In this document: piece by piece, positions 13,942-22,472 of the stretch | Numbering within the stretch: position 1 is the first letter of the stretch | How the letters are laid out: each line of letters starts with the position of its first letter | Source of the DNA: a virus | Length of the DNA: 42,676 bases | Direction: 5' to 3' (one strand) | Virus record (IMG/VR): IMGVR_UViG_3300025620_000016 | Location: 1 to 42,676 of that record | The notes under the pieces: generated by a model | What the model saw: only the letters and a program-made list of their open reading frames with translations | Told to the model about the DNA's origin: nothing | Database searches by the model: none | Made by a program: the position numbers and the translations under genes

Positions 13942-13974
13942 TAACTATTGTCTTAAATAAAAGGAAAAATAATC

Positions 13975-14937
13975 ATGGCTAATAACGTATCAGACCAGTT
14001 TTTTGCAGAAGGTAGTAACAGTAACTTTGGAACTAGCAGCAACTTTATGCCTGCTATTTACTCGAAGAAGGTTCTTAACTTCTTCCGTAAAGCTTCCGTT
14101 GCTGAAGCAATCACTAACACTGACTATGCAGGTGAGATTTCTGCATACGGTGATTCTGTAAAAATCATTAAAGAACCCACCATTACTGTACATCAGTATG
14201 AGCGTGGCGCTGACACAACTGCAACTGCACTGACCGACACCGAAGTAACTTTGGTTGTTGATATTGCTAACGCCTTTAAGTTCATCGTAGACGACATCGA
14301 AACTTCAATGTCTCACGTAAACTTCAAGGAAGTAGCTGCTTCATCTGCTGCTTACGCTCTGCGTGATGCATTCGATGCTGGCGTACTGGCTACTATGGAA
14401 GCAGGTCTAAGCGCTTCTTCTCCTGACCACATCATCGGTGGCGACACTACTGCTTCAGCCGCTTCTGGCGTTCTGACCGGTACTGACGCTGTTGGTCTAC
14501 AACACGCAGGAACTGACCCTCTAGATGTTCTGGCTCGTATGGCTCGTCTGCTTGATGACGAAAACGTACCAGAAGAAGGTCGTTGGGTTGTAGCTCCTCC
14601 TGTATTCTACGAAGAGCTGTCGCAGTCTGACTCTAAGCTCTTGTCAGTAGATTTCAACGGTGGTCAAGGTTCTATCCGTAATGGTCTAGTAAGCTCTGGT
14701 AAGCTTCGTGGATTTAGCATGTACAAGTCTAATAACATGACTGGACTTGTTGCTAACGCTGATGGCCTTATTCTTGGCGGTCACATCTCTGCGGTATGTA
14801 CTGCACAGACTATCACCAGCACTGAAGTCATTCGTGACCCAGACAGCTTCGGTGACATCTGTCGTGGTCTGCACGTATACGGCGCTAAGGTTCTTCGACC
14901 TGAAGCTCTCGTTGGTGCATACTTCAACGTAGCATAA
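13975..14937 (+). CDS. major capsid protein
   Basis: 320 residues, beginning MANNVSDQFFAEGSNSNFG, with a P-domain-like segment (VDDIETSMSHVNFKEVAASSA, about 101-121), LLDDENVPEEGRWVVAPPVF (about 191-210) and ending RPEALVGAYFNVA. These match capsid subunits of marine podoviruses with the HK97 fold. Codons are more C-rich than in neighbours (CGT, GGC, AAC), as expected of the most highly expressed gene. AAGGA upstream and a strong terminator downstream. Confidence 0.9.
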   Translation: MANNVSDQFFAEGSNSNFGTSSNFMPAIYSKKVLNFFRKASVAEAITNTDYAGEISAYGDSVKIIKEPTITVHQYERGADTTATALTDTEVTLVVDIANAFKFIVDDIETSMSHVNFKEVAASSAAYALRDAFDAGVLATMEAGLSASSPDHIIGGDTTASAASGVLTGTDAVGLQHAGTDPLDVLARMARLLDDENVPEEGRWVVAPPVFYEELSQSDSKLLSVDFNGGQGSIRNGLVSSGKLRGFSMYKSNNMTGLVANADGLILGGHISAVCTAQTITSTEVIRDPDSFGDICRGLHVYGAKVLRPEALVGAYFNVA

Positions 14938-14956
14938 GCTGTAACCAAATAAGTGC

Positions 14957-14976
14957 GGGGGCTGTAAAAGGCCCCC
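14957..14976 (+). terminator. intrinsic terminator after capsid gene
   Basis: GGGGGC (14957-14962) pairs with GCCCCC (14971-14976) around an 8-nt loop, followed by AATCTTT. Typical partial terminator behind a phage capsid gene, lowering expression of the tail genes. Confidence 0.8.
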
Positions 14977-15008
14977 AATCTTTAACAAATTTAAAGGCAA
15001 TATAAACT

Positions 15009-15779
15009 ATGGCAACATCATACTTAGATTTGACTAATGAACTTCTTAGAGAACTTAACGAAGTTCCGTTAGATTCAGGTAACTTTAGCACAGCTATTGG
15101 TGTCCAAGGACACGTACAAGATGCTGTAAACAAAGCATACTTTGATATTATCAATGATGAACCTCAGTGGCCTTTCTTATCTGCTGGCGAGAGTGGCGAA
15201 GTAGACCCTATGTACGGAAACGTATATGTCGAAACAGTTGCAGGCCAGAGATTTTATGAACTAAAACCAGCTAGTGATTCCATTAAAACAGATTATGGTT
15301 CAATAGACTGGGATAATTTTTATGCGACCACTGTAGGCGTAGCTGGCGAAACAGCCCCCTACACTGGAAAGAATTTGTCGTTTATGACTACAGAAGCTTG
15401 GAAAACATTTAGACGAGTTTCAGAAAACTTAGATGACGCAGACAGTCAAACATTTGGAGTTCCTAACAGTGTAATTAGAAGTCCTGATTCACGTAAGTTT
15501 GGACTTAGCCCCATACCTGATAAAGTGTATCGTGTGTGGTTCTATGCTTGGAACCTTCCTACAAAATTTACCAGTTATAGTGACGAGATAGTGTTTCCTG
15601 AAATGTATAGCACAGTTTTGCTAGCTAGAGCACGTTACTATATTTGGCAGTTTAAAGATAATCCACAGGCCGCTTCATTTGCAATGGACGACTATAGAAA
15701 GGGATTACGCAGTATGCGCTCAAACCTTATTGAAGCCGCACCAACCACAATAAAAGATGACCGAGTGAGATTCATATAA
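15009..15779 (+). CDS. tail tubular protein A-like (adaptor ring)
   Basis: 256 residues. MATSYLDLTNELLRELNEVP, AVNKAYFDIINDEPQWPFL and the C-terminal ARARYYIWQFKDNPQAASF are characteristic of T7 gp11-like adaptors in marine podoviruses, which form the dodecameric ring between portal and nozzle. First gene after the capsid terminator; directly followed by the B-type protein. Confidence 0.8.
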   Translation: MATSYLDLTNELLRELNEVPLDSGNFSTAIGVQGHVQDAVNKAYFDIINDEPQWPFLSAGESGEVDPMYGNVYVETVAGQRFYELKPASDSIKTDYGSIDWDNFYATTVGVAGETAPYTGKNLSFMTTEAWKTFRRVSENLDDADSQTFGVPNSVIRSPDSRKFGLSPIPDKVYRVWFYAWNLPTKFTSYSDEIVFPEMYSTVLLARARYYIWQFKDNPQAASFAMDDYRKGLRSMRSNLIEAAPTTIKDDRVRFI

Positions 15780-15780
15780 T

Positions 15781-17409
15781 ATGGCAGCTTCACAACCTTT
15801 TGGTTTCGCTTGCAAGGGTGGTTTAAATACCAACATAAGCAAGATAGAATTGCTTAGTCAACCCGGAATTGCAACTAAGTTGCTTAATTTTGAGGTTGAC
15901 CCTGATGGCGGCTATCGGCGTGTTAGTGGGTTTACAGCTTATGGAGCAGGCTCAGCAGCAAGGCCCAACGGCGCAAATTCTGTTCTAGGTATTAAAACTT
16001 ATGCAGACGGCGTTGTAGTATGTAGCGGAACAGATATTTTCTTTAGTAATGATGGCGTTACTTGGCTTCAAATAAACCGAGCTTCTGTTCATAGCAACGG
16101 AGACAACTATACAACTTTTACAGGCCGTGCAGCATTAACTAGAACTAATCAAGGCCAGTGTTCTATTGACATCTATGAAGGCAGTAAGTCCGTATACGGT
16201 GAGTTAGTAATTTGTGATGGAGCTAATAAACCTTATTACTTTTATATGACAGGAACAGGTGCATTAACTAGCCGAACTTTTTTTTCATCGGAAGTTACAG
16301 TATCAAACACAGAAGCTCCTACAGTCGGAACTGTACACAGTAATCATTTTGTAGTAGGAGGAACACTAGAAAATCCTAACCAAGTGTATTATAGTCATTT
16401 ACATGAAATGGATAATTTTGCAGGTGCGGGAGCAGGAGAAGTAAGACTAGCAGATAAAGTTATAGGTCTTAAAAGCTTTCGTGGCGACTGCATTGTATTC
16501 TGTAAAAATAGCATTTACAGATTAATAAATATTGAAGCTAACGATGCAACGACTGCAATTGTTCCAATCACTAAAAATGTAGGCTGCATAGATGGACAAA
16601 GCATTCAAGAAATTGGAGGCGACCTTGTATTTTTAAGCCCTGACGGTATTCGTACATTGGCTGGAACTGCGCGTATTGGTGATGTAGAGCTAACTTCTGT
16701 AAGCAGAAACATTCAAAGAATTTTAAGTAACATTGCAAACAACATAAATGCTTATACTGTTTCAAGTGTTGTGTTGCGCTCTAAGTCTCAGTATCGTTTA
16801 TATTACTCAAACCCTACTGAAGGCGGAGCATTTGCAAAAGGAATCATTGGAACCTTTACAGGCCAAGGATTTGAGTGGTCTGAAACAGAAGGAATTGAAG
16901 CACCTGCTGTAGATAGCGGATTTTTATATAGTGGTGTTGAGCAGATTATACATGGAGATGCAAGAGGTTATATTTATAACCACGACACAGGGAATTCTTT
17001 TAGTTATCAAGGAACATTAGAAGATATTAAAGCTGAGTATGAAACACCTTACTTAGACTTTGGTGACATGGGCACACGAAAAACTTTACAATACATTAAA
17101 ACATCTGTAACTCCTGATGCAGGAGCAGGTGGTTTTTCACAGCCTACATTAAGAGTTAAGTTTGATTTTGAAGATGCTAACATACAACAGCCTGCGCCTT
17201 ACACCTTTCCAGAAATTAGAGGCGGCGCATTTTTTGGAGATGCCGTATTTGGAGAAGCAGTTTTTGGTTCAGCAGAAAGCCCACTCATAAGACAACCTAT
17301 TCAGGGAAGTTGCTATACGTCTAATTTTTCTATAAACAGTGACGACCAACTTCAACCTTATACAATTAACGGTTTATATATAAACTATGTTCCCGCAGGC
17401 AGGAGATAA
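15781..17409 (+). CDS. tail tubular protein B-like (tail nozzle)
   Basis: 542 residues. GLNTNISKIELLSQPGIATK then LLNFEVDPDGGYRRVSGF is the standard opening of podovirus nozzle proteins, followed by beta-rich repeats (VVVCSGTDIFFSNDG; GDLVFLSPDGIRTLAGTARI) expected of a propeller-like T7 gp12 fold. It would form the hexameric nozzle. Starts 1 nt after the preceding stop. Confidence 0.8.
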   Translation: MAASQPFGFACKGGLNTNISKIELLSQPGIATKLLNFEVDPDGGYRRVSGFTAYGAGSAARPNGANSVLGIKTYADGVVVCSGTDIFFSNDGVTWLQINRASVHSNGDNYTTFTGRAALTRTNQGQCSIDIYEGSKSVYGELVICDGANKPYYFYMTGTGALTSRTFFSSEVTVSNTEAPTVGTVHSNHFVVGGTLENPNQVYYSHLHEMDNFAGAGAGEVRLADKVIGLKSFRGDCIVFCKNSIYRLINIEANDATTAIVPITKNVGCIDGQSIQEIGGDLVFLSPDGIRTLAGTARIGDVELTSVSRNIQRILSNIANNINAYTVSSVVLRSKSQYRLYYSNPTEGGAFAKGIIGTFTGQGFEWSETEGIEAPAVDSGFLYSGVEQIIHGDARGYIYNHDTGNSFSYQGTLEDIKAEYETPYLDFGDMGTRKTLQYIKTSVTPDAGAGGFSQPTLRVKFDFEDANIQQPAPYTFPEIRGGAFFGDAVFGEAVFGSAESPLIRQPIQGSCYTSNFSINSDDQLQPYTINGLYINYVPAGRR

Positions 17410-17413
17410 TTAG

Positions 17414-19267
17414 ATGGCAGGTACAAGCTATACAAGACAAAGTACAATTACAGACGGTAATCTAATTACTGCTTCTCTTTTTAATAATGAGTATAATCAG
17501 CTTTTAAATGCTTTTGTATATTCTTCAACGGGAACTACGGGCCACACGCACGATGGAACCGCTGGTCAAGGTGGTGCAATTGGAAAGATTGGCGACCAAG
17601 ACTTTAATAATAAAATAGAAATTAGCGCGACTAATAATCGTATTGAATGCTATATAGAAGTTGGCGGCTCTCCTGTTGAACAGCTTCGTATTCAAGACGG
17701 AGCTATTGTACCTGTAACTGATAGTGATATAGATTTTGGTACAACTTCTTTAAGATTTAAAGATGCTTTTGTAGACAGCTTGACTGTAACTGGCGTTGTT
17801 ACTGCTACAGGATTCACAATAGGCTCAGCAGTTATTACTGAAGCAGAACTAGAAATCCTAGATGGCAAAACATTCTTGGATGAAGATGACTTATCTTCTG
17901 ATAGTGCTACAGGTATTCCGTCACAACAGTCTGTAAAAGCTTACGTAGACGCACAGGTTACTGCACAAGACCTAGACCTAACTGACGGCACTACAAGCAT
18001 CTCAATTGATTTAGATTCAGAGGCTCTGAGTGTCTTGGGCGGAACCGGCATAACCTCTACTGCAAGCGGCAATGGCGTAACACTCGCAATAGATTCTACT
18101 GTAGCTACTCTTACAGGCTCACAGACTCTCAGCAACAAGACCCTAGCTACTCCTGTTATCTCCGGCAACCTAACTACTGACGGCACTATAGATGGTCGTG
18201 ATGTAGCTGCTGATGGTACTAAGCTAGATGGCATTGAAACCGCAGCAACTTCAGACCAAACAGATGCAGAGATTCGTGCTGCCGTTGAAGCCGCTACAGA
18301 TTCTAATGTGTTTACAGACGCTGACCACAGTAAGTTAAATGCTATTGAGGCTTCAGCTGACGTAACAGACACAGCTAACGTAACAGCCGCTGGTGCCTTA
18401 ATGGACAGCGAGGTGACAAACCTTGCAGAAGTAAAGGCTTTTGATTCATCAGACTATGCTACCGCAGCACAAGGTACTTTAGCTGATAACGCTTTGCCTA
18501 AATCTGGCGGCACAATGACTGGTGCGCTTGTACTCAACAACACTGGTTCTTTAAAAGTTTCCGCAGGTACTACAGGGCAGCGTGAAGGCTCTCCAGCAGC
18601 GGGGATGTTTCGCTACAACACCACGGAAGGCAAGTTTGAAGGCTACTCCACAGAGTGGGGCGAGATTGGTGGTGGTGCTGCTGACCTCCTGCTTAACAGC
18701 TTCACTGGTGACGGCTCCGACGTAACCTTCTCACTCTCTGGTGCAGCAATAGAAAACAACACGCTGGTGTATGTCGATGGCGTGTATCAGAACAAATCAA
18801 CCTATGCAGTATCTAGCGCAACTCCCGCTGTAGTTACTTTCTCTGAGGCTCCTGCTAACGGAGCAGCCATTGAGATTATGGTAGCGGCTATTTCAGTCAC
18901 TAACGTAGGTACACCCAGTGACAACACAGTCACTACGGCTAAGATTGTAGATGATGCAGTAACAGCAGCTAAGATAGCTTCAGAGCCTGTAGCAGTAGGT
19001 ATAACAACTGTAGTAACTTCTACATCTGTTACAGCTACAGTAAACACACATGTTTTTGTAGACACTGCAACTAAAACTATTACGCTGCCTGCATCACCGA
19101 CTATTGGTCAAAGAGTATTAGTTACTGTCGGAAACTTTACAGACACGGTGGTTGGACGTAACGGCAGTAATATTATGTCAAGCGGTACAGACATGACATT
19201 AGACAAAGCATATCTTTCAATTCAATTTATATATACAAACTCTACAGTAGGGTGGGCAATAGCATGA
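17414..19267 (+). CDS. tail fibre protein
   Basis: 617 residues. The N-terminus LFNNEYNQLLNAFVYSSTGT then GHTHDGT is a common virion-binding start of podovirus fibres. The middle (about 130-380) is Ser/Thr/Asp/Ala-rich with QSVKAYVDAQVT and DGTKLDGIETAAT units, then FEGYSTEWGEIGGG, a beta domain (FTGDGSDVTFSLSGAAIENN) and VTTAKIVDDAVTAAKIASEP. The last about 100 residues (NTHVFVD, TVVGRNGSNI) are homologous to the 104-residue protein at 20414-20728. AGGAG upstream; the stop overlaps the next ATG. Confidence 0.85.
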   Translation: MAGTSYTRQSTITDGNLITASLFNNEYNQLLNAFVYSSTGTTGHTHDGTAGQGGAIGKIGDQDFNNKIEISATNNRIECYIEVGGSPVEQLRIQDGAIVPVTDSDIDFGTTSLRFKDAFVDSLTVTGVVTATGFTIGSAVITEAELEILDGKTFLDEDDLSSDSATGIPSQQSVKAYVDAQVTAQDLDLTDGTTSISIDLDSEALSVLGGTGITSTASGNGVTLAIDSTVATLTGSQTLSNKTLATPVISGNLTTDGTIDGRDVAADGTKLDGIETAATSDQTDAEIRAAVEAATDSNVFTDADHSKLNAIEASADVTDTANVTAAGALMDSEVTNLAEVKAFDSSDYATAAQGTLADNALPKSGGTMTGALVLNNTGSLKVSAGTTGQREGSPAAGMFRYNTTEGKFEGYSTEWGEIGGGAADLLLNSFTGDGSDVTFSLSGAAIENNTLVYVDGVYQNKSTYAVSSATPAVVTFSEAPANGAAIEIMVAAISVTNVGTPSDNTVTTAKIVDDAVTAAKIASEPVAVGITTVVTSTSVTATVNTHVFVDTATKTITLPASPTIGQRVLVTVGNFTDTVVGRNGSNIMSSGTDMTLDKAYLSIQFIYTNSTVGWAIA

Positions 19268-20100
19268 GTAATTTTTCAGATTTTATAGGTGGTGGTGGTT
19301 CTGCGTCATTCCCCACAATATTTTTAAGTAAGTCGCAGACTTGGGTTCCGCCTCAAGACGGCAATATCTGCATTCACGTTATTGGTGGAGGGGGCGGTGG
19401 TGCTGGCTGGAGTGAGTATACGACTAGTGGTGGTGCTGGCGGGTATTGTAAAAAGAACACTTTAGCAGTCACTACTTCTGGTTCTTTTACAGTTGTCGTT
19501 GGAGCAGGTGGCGCTGGCGGTGCAAACAACAGAGGCAACACCGGGGGTGGTGGAACTGGGGGAAACAGTACAGTGGCAGGAACAGGTTTATCGTCCACCC
19601 TCACAGCTAATGGAGGCGCAGGCGGTGTTTATTCAAGCAGCGCAATTCCAGCAGGAGGAACTGCTGCAAACGGAGATGTAAATAACACAGGTGGCGCAGG
19701 GGGGGCTGTTTCTGGCACAGACGGAGGCGCTGGCGGTGGCGCAGTCGGTCTTACGGGTACAGGGCAGGCAGGTTCTGTTGGTAATAAAGACCTACCTATA
19801 GCCGGGGAGTGTGACATTATTGGAGACTTCTGGTCATCTACAATGGGGCAAATAGCTGGAGGAATAGCTGGGCGCTGTGTTAGACACACCACTTCCACAG
19901 TACCCTATGACGGTGTAAATGGCGGCCCATTATCAGGCGGTGGCGGTATTATATTTAATACAGGTAGTGAAAGATTGGTGCAAGGCGGTGCTGGTGGTAT
20001 TGGTGGTGGTGGTGGTGCGGCAGAAAACAAGGGCCATATATCGTCATCTTTAGGTGGTGAAGGTGGCGAAGGCATTGTCGTTATCCAGTACATCCCATAA
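19264..20100 (+). CDS. glycine-rich adhesin (receptor-binding protein), copy A
   Basis: 278 residues from the ATG overlapping the fibre stop (ATGA); a GTG at 19252 is less likely. SQTWVPPQDGNICIHVIGGG leads into many GGAGG/GGGG stretches broken by short loops, ending EGIVVIQYIP. Such layouts form polyglycine-II helix sandwiches in phage tip adhesins (e.g. T-even gp38-type), where the loops between Gly runs contact the receptor. Variable loop: residues about 180-225 (LPIAGECDIIGDFWSSTMGQ). A tail assembly chaperone gene follows. Confidence 0.8.
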   Translation: MSNFSDFIGGGGSASFPTIFLSKSQTWVPPQDGNICIHVIGGGGGGAGWSEYTTSGGAGGYCKKNTLAVTTSGSFTVVVGAGGAGGANNRGNTGGGGTGGNSTVAGTGLSSTLTANGGAGGVYSSSAIPAGGTAANGDVNNTGGAGGAVSGTDGGAGGGAVGLTGTGQAGSVGNKDLPIAGECDIIGDFWSSTMGQIAGGIAGRCVRHTTSTVPYDGVNGGPLSGGGGIIFNTGSERLVQGGAGGIGGGGGAAENKGHISSSLGGEGGEGIVVIQYIP

Positions 20101-20111
20101 AGGAGAATTAA

Positions 20112-20414
20112 ATGAAATATAATATTAAAGATGCTGATGGCAACATCACAAACACCATCACTGCTGATGCTGAGTTTGTTGAGGCTAACTTTGAGCATTA
20201 CGAGCTTTGGGTAGCACCTGCACCCGAAGAGTTTACGCAAGAAGACATAGAGGCCATTGCAAAACTATGGCGTGATGGAGAACTCCAGCGCACAGACAAA
20301 GCAGCACAGACTCCAGACTGGCCCAACCGTGACAACATCCTGACCTATAGGGTTGCATTGCGCGACTGGCCAGCTACGGATAACTTCCCAGACACAAAAC
20401 CAGAGGTGGGCTAA
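20112..20414 (+). CDS. tail assembly chaperone (Phage_tail_APC-like), copy A
   Basis: 100 residues. N-terminal MKYNIKDADGNITNTITADA and EANFEHYELW, then LWRDGELQRTD, DWPNRDNILTYRVALRDWPA and FPDTKP: the W-R-D-x-E-L...TD...YR..LRDWP signature of small phage tail-fibre assembly chaperones. It probably helps fold or attach the preceding glycine-rich adhesin. AAAGGAG upstream; its stop shares the A of the next ATG. Confidence 0.8.
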   Translation: MKYNIKDADGNITNTITADAEFVEANFEHYELWVAPAPEEFTQEDIEAIAKLWRDGELQRTDKAAQTPDWPNRDNILTYRVALRDWPATDNFPDTKPEVG

Positions 20415-20728
20415 TGGCTTTAACAAAAGTAACAACGGGCGTTCTTGCTGACACGATAGCCGCTGGTATTCCTACGGCAACTGTGGGCAGCAACGCGAAC
20501 GCAACAGCTAACACGCATCACTTTGTGTCTGCATCAGGTGTGACTCTTACACTACCTACGCCTACTGTAGGCATGAAGGTGTACGTTACTGTAGGTAACT
20601 TTGACACGACAGTCATTGGGCGTAACGGCAGCACTATCGTAGGCTCCGCAACAGACTTAACAATCAACGTAGCTAATATGTCCATAGGACTTATTGGAAC
20701 TTCAACTTCATCATGGGTGTTTATATAA
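20414..20728 (+). CDS. fibre tip or connector protein homologous to the fibre C-terminus
   Basis: 104 residues. MALTKVTTGVLADTIAAGIP followed by VTLTLPTPTVGMKVYVTVGN and TTVIGRNGSTIVGSA aligns with the last about 100 residues of the main fibre. It looks like a duplicated distal domain separated from its shaft. It may present the second adhesin. GAGGTGGG upstream, coupled TAATG start. Confidence 0.75.
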   Translation: MALTKVTTGVLADTIAAGIPTATVGSNANATANTHHFVSASGVTLTLPTPTVGMKVYVTVGNFDTTVIGRNGSTIVGSATDLTINVANMSIGLIGTSTSSWVFI

Positions 20729-21532
20729 ATGTCAAACTTAACAGACTTAATATCAGCAGGCGGGGGTGGTGGTGCATTACCACAAATCGCATTGACACAA
20801 TCTCAAACATGGGTTCCACCGCAAGACGGAACAGTATGCATTCACGTTATTGGTGCTGGTGGTGGTGGAGTTGCCACTTTAACAGGAGGCTCTTACGGTG
20901 GTGGGGCTGGTGGCTACTGCAAAAAAACTACGTTAGCCGTGACCACATCAGGCTCGTTTACTGTAGTTGTTGGTGTTGGTGGTTTAGGAGGATACACCAA
21001 TGGAACGAACAACGGAGCAGGAGGAGGAAATAGCACTGTTTCAGGTACTGGTTTATCAAGTACTTTGACCGCAAACGGTGGTGGTGCAGGAACTACTAGT
21101 GCTGGAGGTGCTGGAGGCACAGCCTCAAATGGTACAGTAAACAACACTGGCGGTGCTGGTTCTTTTTACGGGGGCGGTGCGGTTGGTGTCTACGGTACAG
21201 GAAACCCCGGCAGAGATAATGCACAAGGTGGTGCTGGTGGCGGTTCTTCTGATGCTCAAGGTTGGGATGGCTTGACAGGCTATGGTCAGATTGTTGGCGG
21301 CAAAGGTACTAAAACATCTGCTTTTGCAGACTATCAAGGACTTATTAGCCAATACCCTGCGCCTGCTTTAGCAGGAGGCGGTGCAGTGTTTCAAAATCCG
21401 GGTTCAGGTAGTGCATACGGTTCTGACGGAGGTGTTGGCGGTGGCGGTGGCGGTTGTCGTAATAATAATAGTCTGGGTGCTGGCGGTTGCGGTGGTGACG
21501 GCATAGTAATCATCCAATACCTACCCGCATAA
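20729..21532 (+). CDS. glycine-rich adhesin, copy B
   Basis: 267 residues, paralogue of the adhesin at 19264. It shares SQTWVPPQDG, GGYCKK, LAVTTSGSFTVVVG and GTGLSSTLTANGG, and ends DGIVIIQYLPA. The central part differs (SDAQGWDGLTGYGQIVGGK versus the copy A loop), which is where receptor contact would be expected. Starts directly after the preceding stop. Shadow frames in the Gly-rich stretch are artefacts of its GGT/GGC repeats. Confidence 0.8.
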   Translation: MSNLTDLISAGGGGGALPQIALTQSQTWVPPQDGTVCIHVIGAGGGGVATLTGGSYGGGAGGYCKKTTLAVTTSGSFTVVVGVGGLGGYTNGTNNGAGGGNSTVSGTGLSSTLTANGGGAGTTSAGGAGGTASNGTVNNTGGAGSFYGGGAVGVYGTGNPGRDNAQGGAGGGSSDAQGWDGLTGYGQIVGGKGTKTSAFADYQGLISQYPAPALAGGGAVFQNPGSGSAYGSDGGVGGGGGGCRNNNSLGAGGCGGDGIVIIQYLPA

Positions 21533-21542
21533 GGAGAAGAAC

Positions 21543-21839
21543 ATGAATTATATAATTAAAGACGCTGACGGCAACATCACTAATCCTTGCATCAAAGCTA
21601 GTGCTGAGTTTATGGAAGCTAACTTTGAACACTATGAAGAGTGGTCTGTGCCTGTAATTGAAGCGCAACCAGAATTAGAAGCACGACAATGGCGCAATGG
21701 CGAACTATCGTCTTCAGACTTCATAGTCCCTCTGACAGACCACCCTCAACGCGATGCTTACATGACGTATCGTGCAGCCCTACGCGACTGGCCCAGCACA
21801 GCAGACTTCCCAGACACTAAGCCAATTTTAGGCAGCTAA
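21543..21839 (+). CDS. tail assembly chaperone, copy B
   Basis: 98 residues, paralogue of the one at 20112: MNYIIKDADGNITN, EANFEHYEEW, RQWRNGELSSSDF, DHPQRDAYMTYRAALRDWPS and FPDTKP. Copy A has an extra EEFTQEDIEAIA segment, whereas this copy has IEAQPELEA. A strong AAGGAG lies 7 nt upstream. The parallel divergence of adhesin and chaperone suggests dedicated pairs. Confidence 0.8.
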   Translation: MNYIIKDADGNITNPCIKASAEFMEANFEHYEEWSVPVIEAQPELEARQWRNGELSSSDFIVPLTDHPQRDAYMTYRAALRDWPSTADFPDTKPILGS

Positions 21840-21840
21840 T

Positions 21841-22299
21841 ATGATTGCAGAAATCTCAGCAGTTGTAGGTGTACTAAAGGCTCTTAATGATGGCATTAAA
21901 ACCGTCAAAGAGTCTGGAGACCACTTGTCAGGTCTGTCGGGATTGTTTACTAGCCTCACTGACAGCAAGGTAGCTGTAGAGAGCATTGAAGAGGCTACTA
22001 AAGCAGGCGACCACATACTAACACAGGAAGAGGCTCTGGAGCTTGCATGGGCTAAGAACGCCATTCGAGAGCAGGAGAAGGAGCTAAAGAAGATAACGCC
22101 TAAGCTAGTCTGGCGTGACATGCTGATGCTTCAGAACAAGTCTATTCTAGACCACAAGCATAAACTAGAAAAAATTAGACTTGCTAAGTTAAAACAACAA
22201 CGAAAAGTAACTGATATGCTAAAAAACATAGGAGCTACCATTGTTGTTGTTTCTGTATTTGGCGGTATTTTTTGGTTAATAACTGAAGGTATAATATAA
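21841..22299 (+). CDS. membrane-anchored phage protein, lysis or virion role
   Basis: 152 residues: helical N-terminal region with LSGLSGLFTSLTDSK, an acidic-basic coiled coil (EELAWAKNAIREQEKELKKI type, about 64-128) including a WRDMLMLQNKS segment, and one C-terminal span (VVVSVFGGIFWLI, about 134-146). Similar proteins lie beside holins in marine phages. It could be an accessory lysis protein or spanin-like linker, but no lipobox or signal peptide is present. The stop overlaps the next start (TAATG). Confidence 0.6.
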   Translation: MIAEISAVVGVLKALNDGIKTVKESGDHLSGLSGLFTSLTDSKVAVESIEEATKAGDHILTQEEALELAWAKNAIREQEKELKKITPKLVWRDMLMLQNKSILDHKHKLEKIRLAKLKQQRKVTDMLKNIGATIVVVSVFGGIFWLITEGII

Positions 22300-22472
22300 T
22301 GGCTGTAGAAGAATCAGTAAAAGAAACGGTAGACGTAGTAGCTGCCTCAACAGGTATACTTTCTTTAGTTGCTTGGCTACCACCTACAGCCTCGTTGTTT
22401 ACTATTATATGGTTAGGTATAAGGATATACGAATCAGATACCGTAAAGGGGTTTTTAAACAAGGAAGATTAA
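22299..22472 (+). CDS. small holin
   Basis: 57 residues: charged N-terminus (AVEESVKETVD), a hydrophobic stretch interrupted by a WLPPTA turn, then SLFTIIWLGIRIYE and a charged tail. This is the pattern of the short phage holin family with LPP/LFTIVW-type motifs that oligomerises in the inner membrane to permit lysis. Coupled at both ends by TAATG overlaps. Confidence 0.75.
   Translation: MAVEESVKETVDVVAASTGILSLVAWLPPTASLFTIIWLGIRIYESDTVKGFLNKED

Larger units (their letters stand above)
18926..21839 (+). repeat. tandemly duplicated receptor-binding cassette
   Basis: Unit A (fibre tip about 18926-19267, adhesin 19264-20100, chaperone 20112-20414) and unit B (tip protein 20414-20728, adhesin 20729-21532, chaperone 21543-21839) have the same gene order and clear protein similarity at each position. 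Unit B's tip is a free-standing gene rather than a fibre C-terminus. Confidence 0.85.

Noticed and set aside
17941-18372. 143-residue minus-strand frame opposite the tail fibre
   Set aside because: Composition is the antisense of Ala/Thr/Asp codons; the fibre frame explains the region.
20713-21033. Trp/Arg-rich plus-strand frame overlapping adhesin B
   Set aside because: Produced by reading GGT/GGC glycine runs in another frame; no homology or ribosome site.
18926-21839. Diversity-generating retroelement acting on the duplicated adhesins
   Set aside because: No reverse transcriptase gene or adenine-biased template/variable repeat pair was found in the window.
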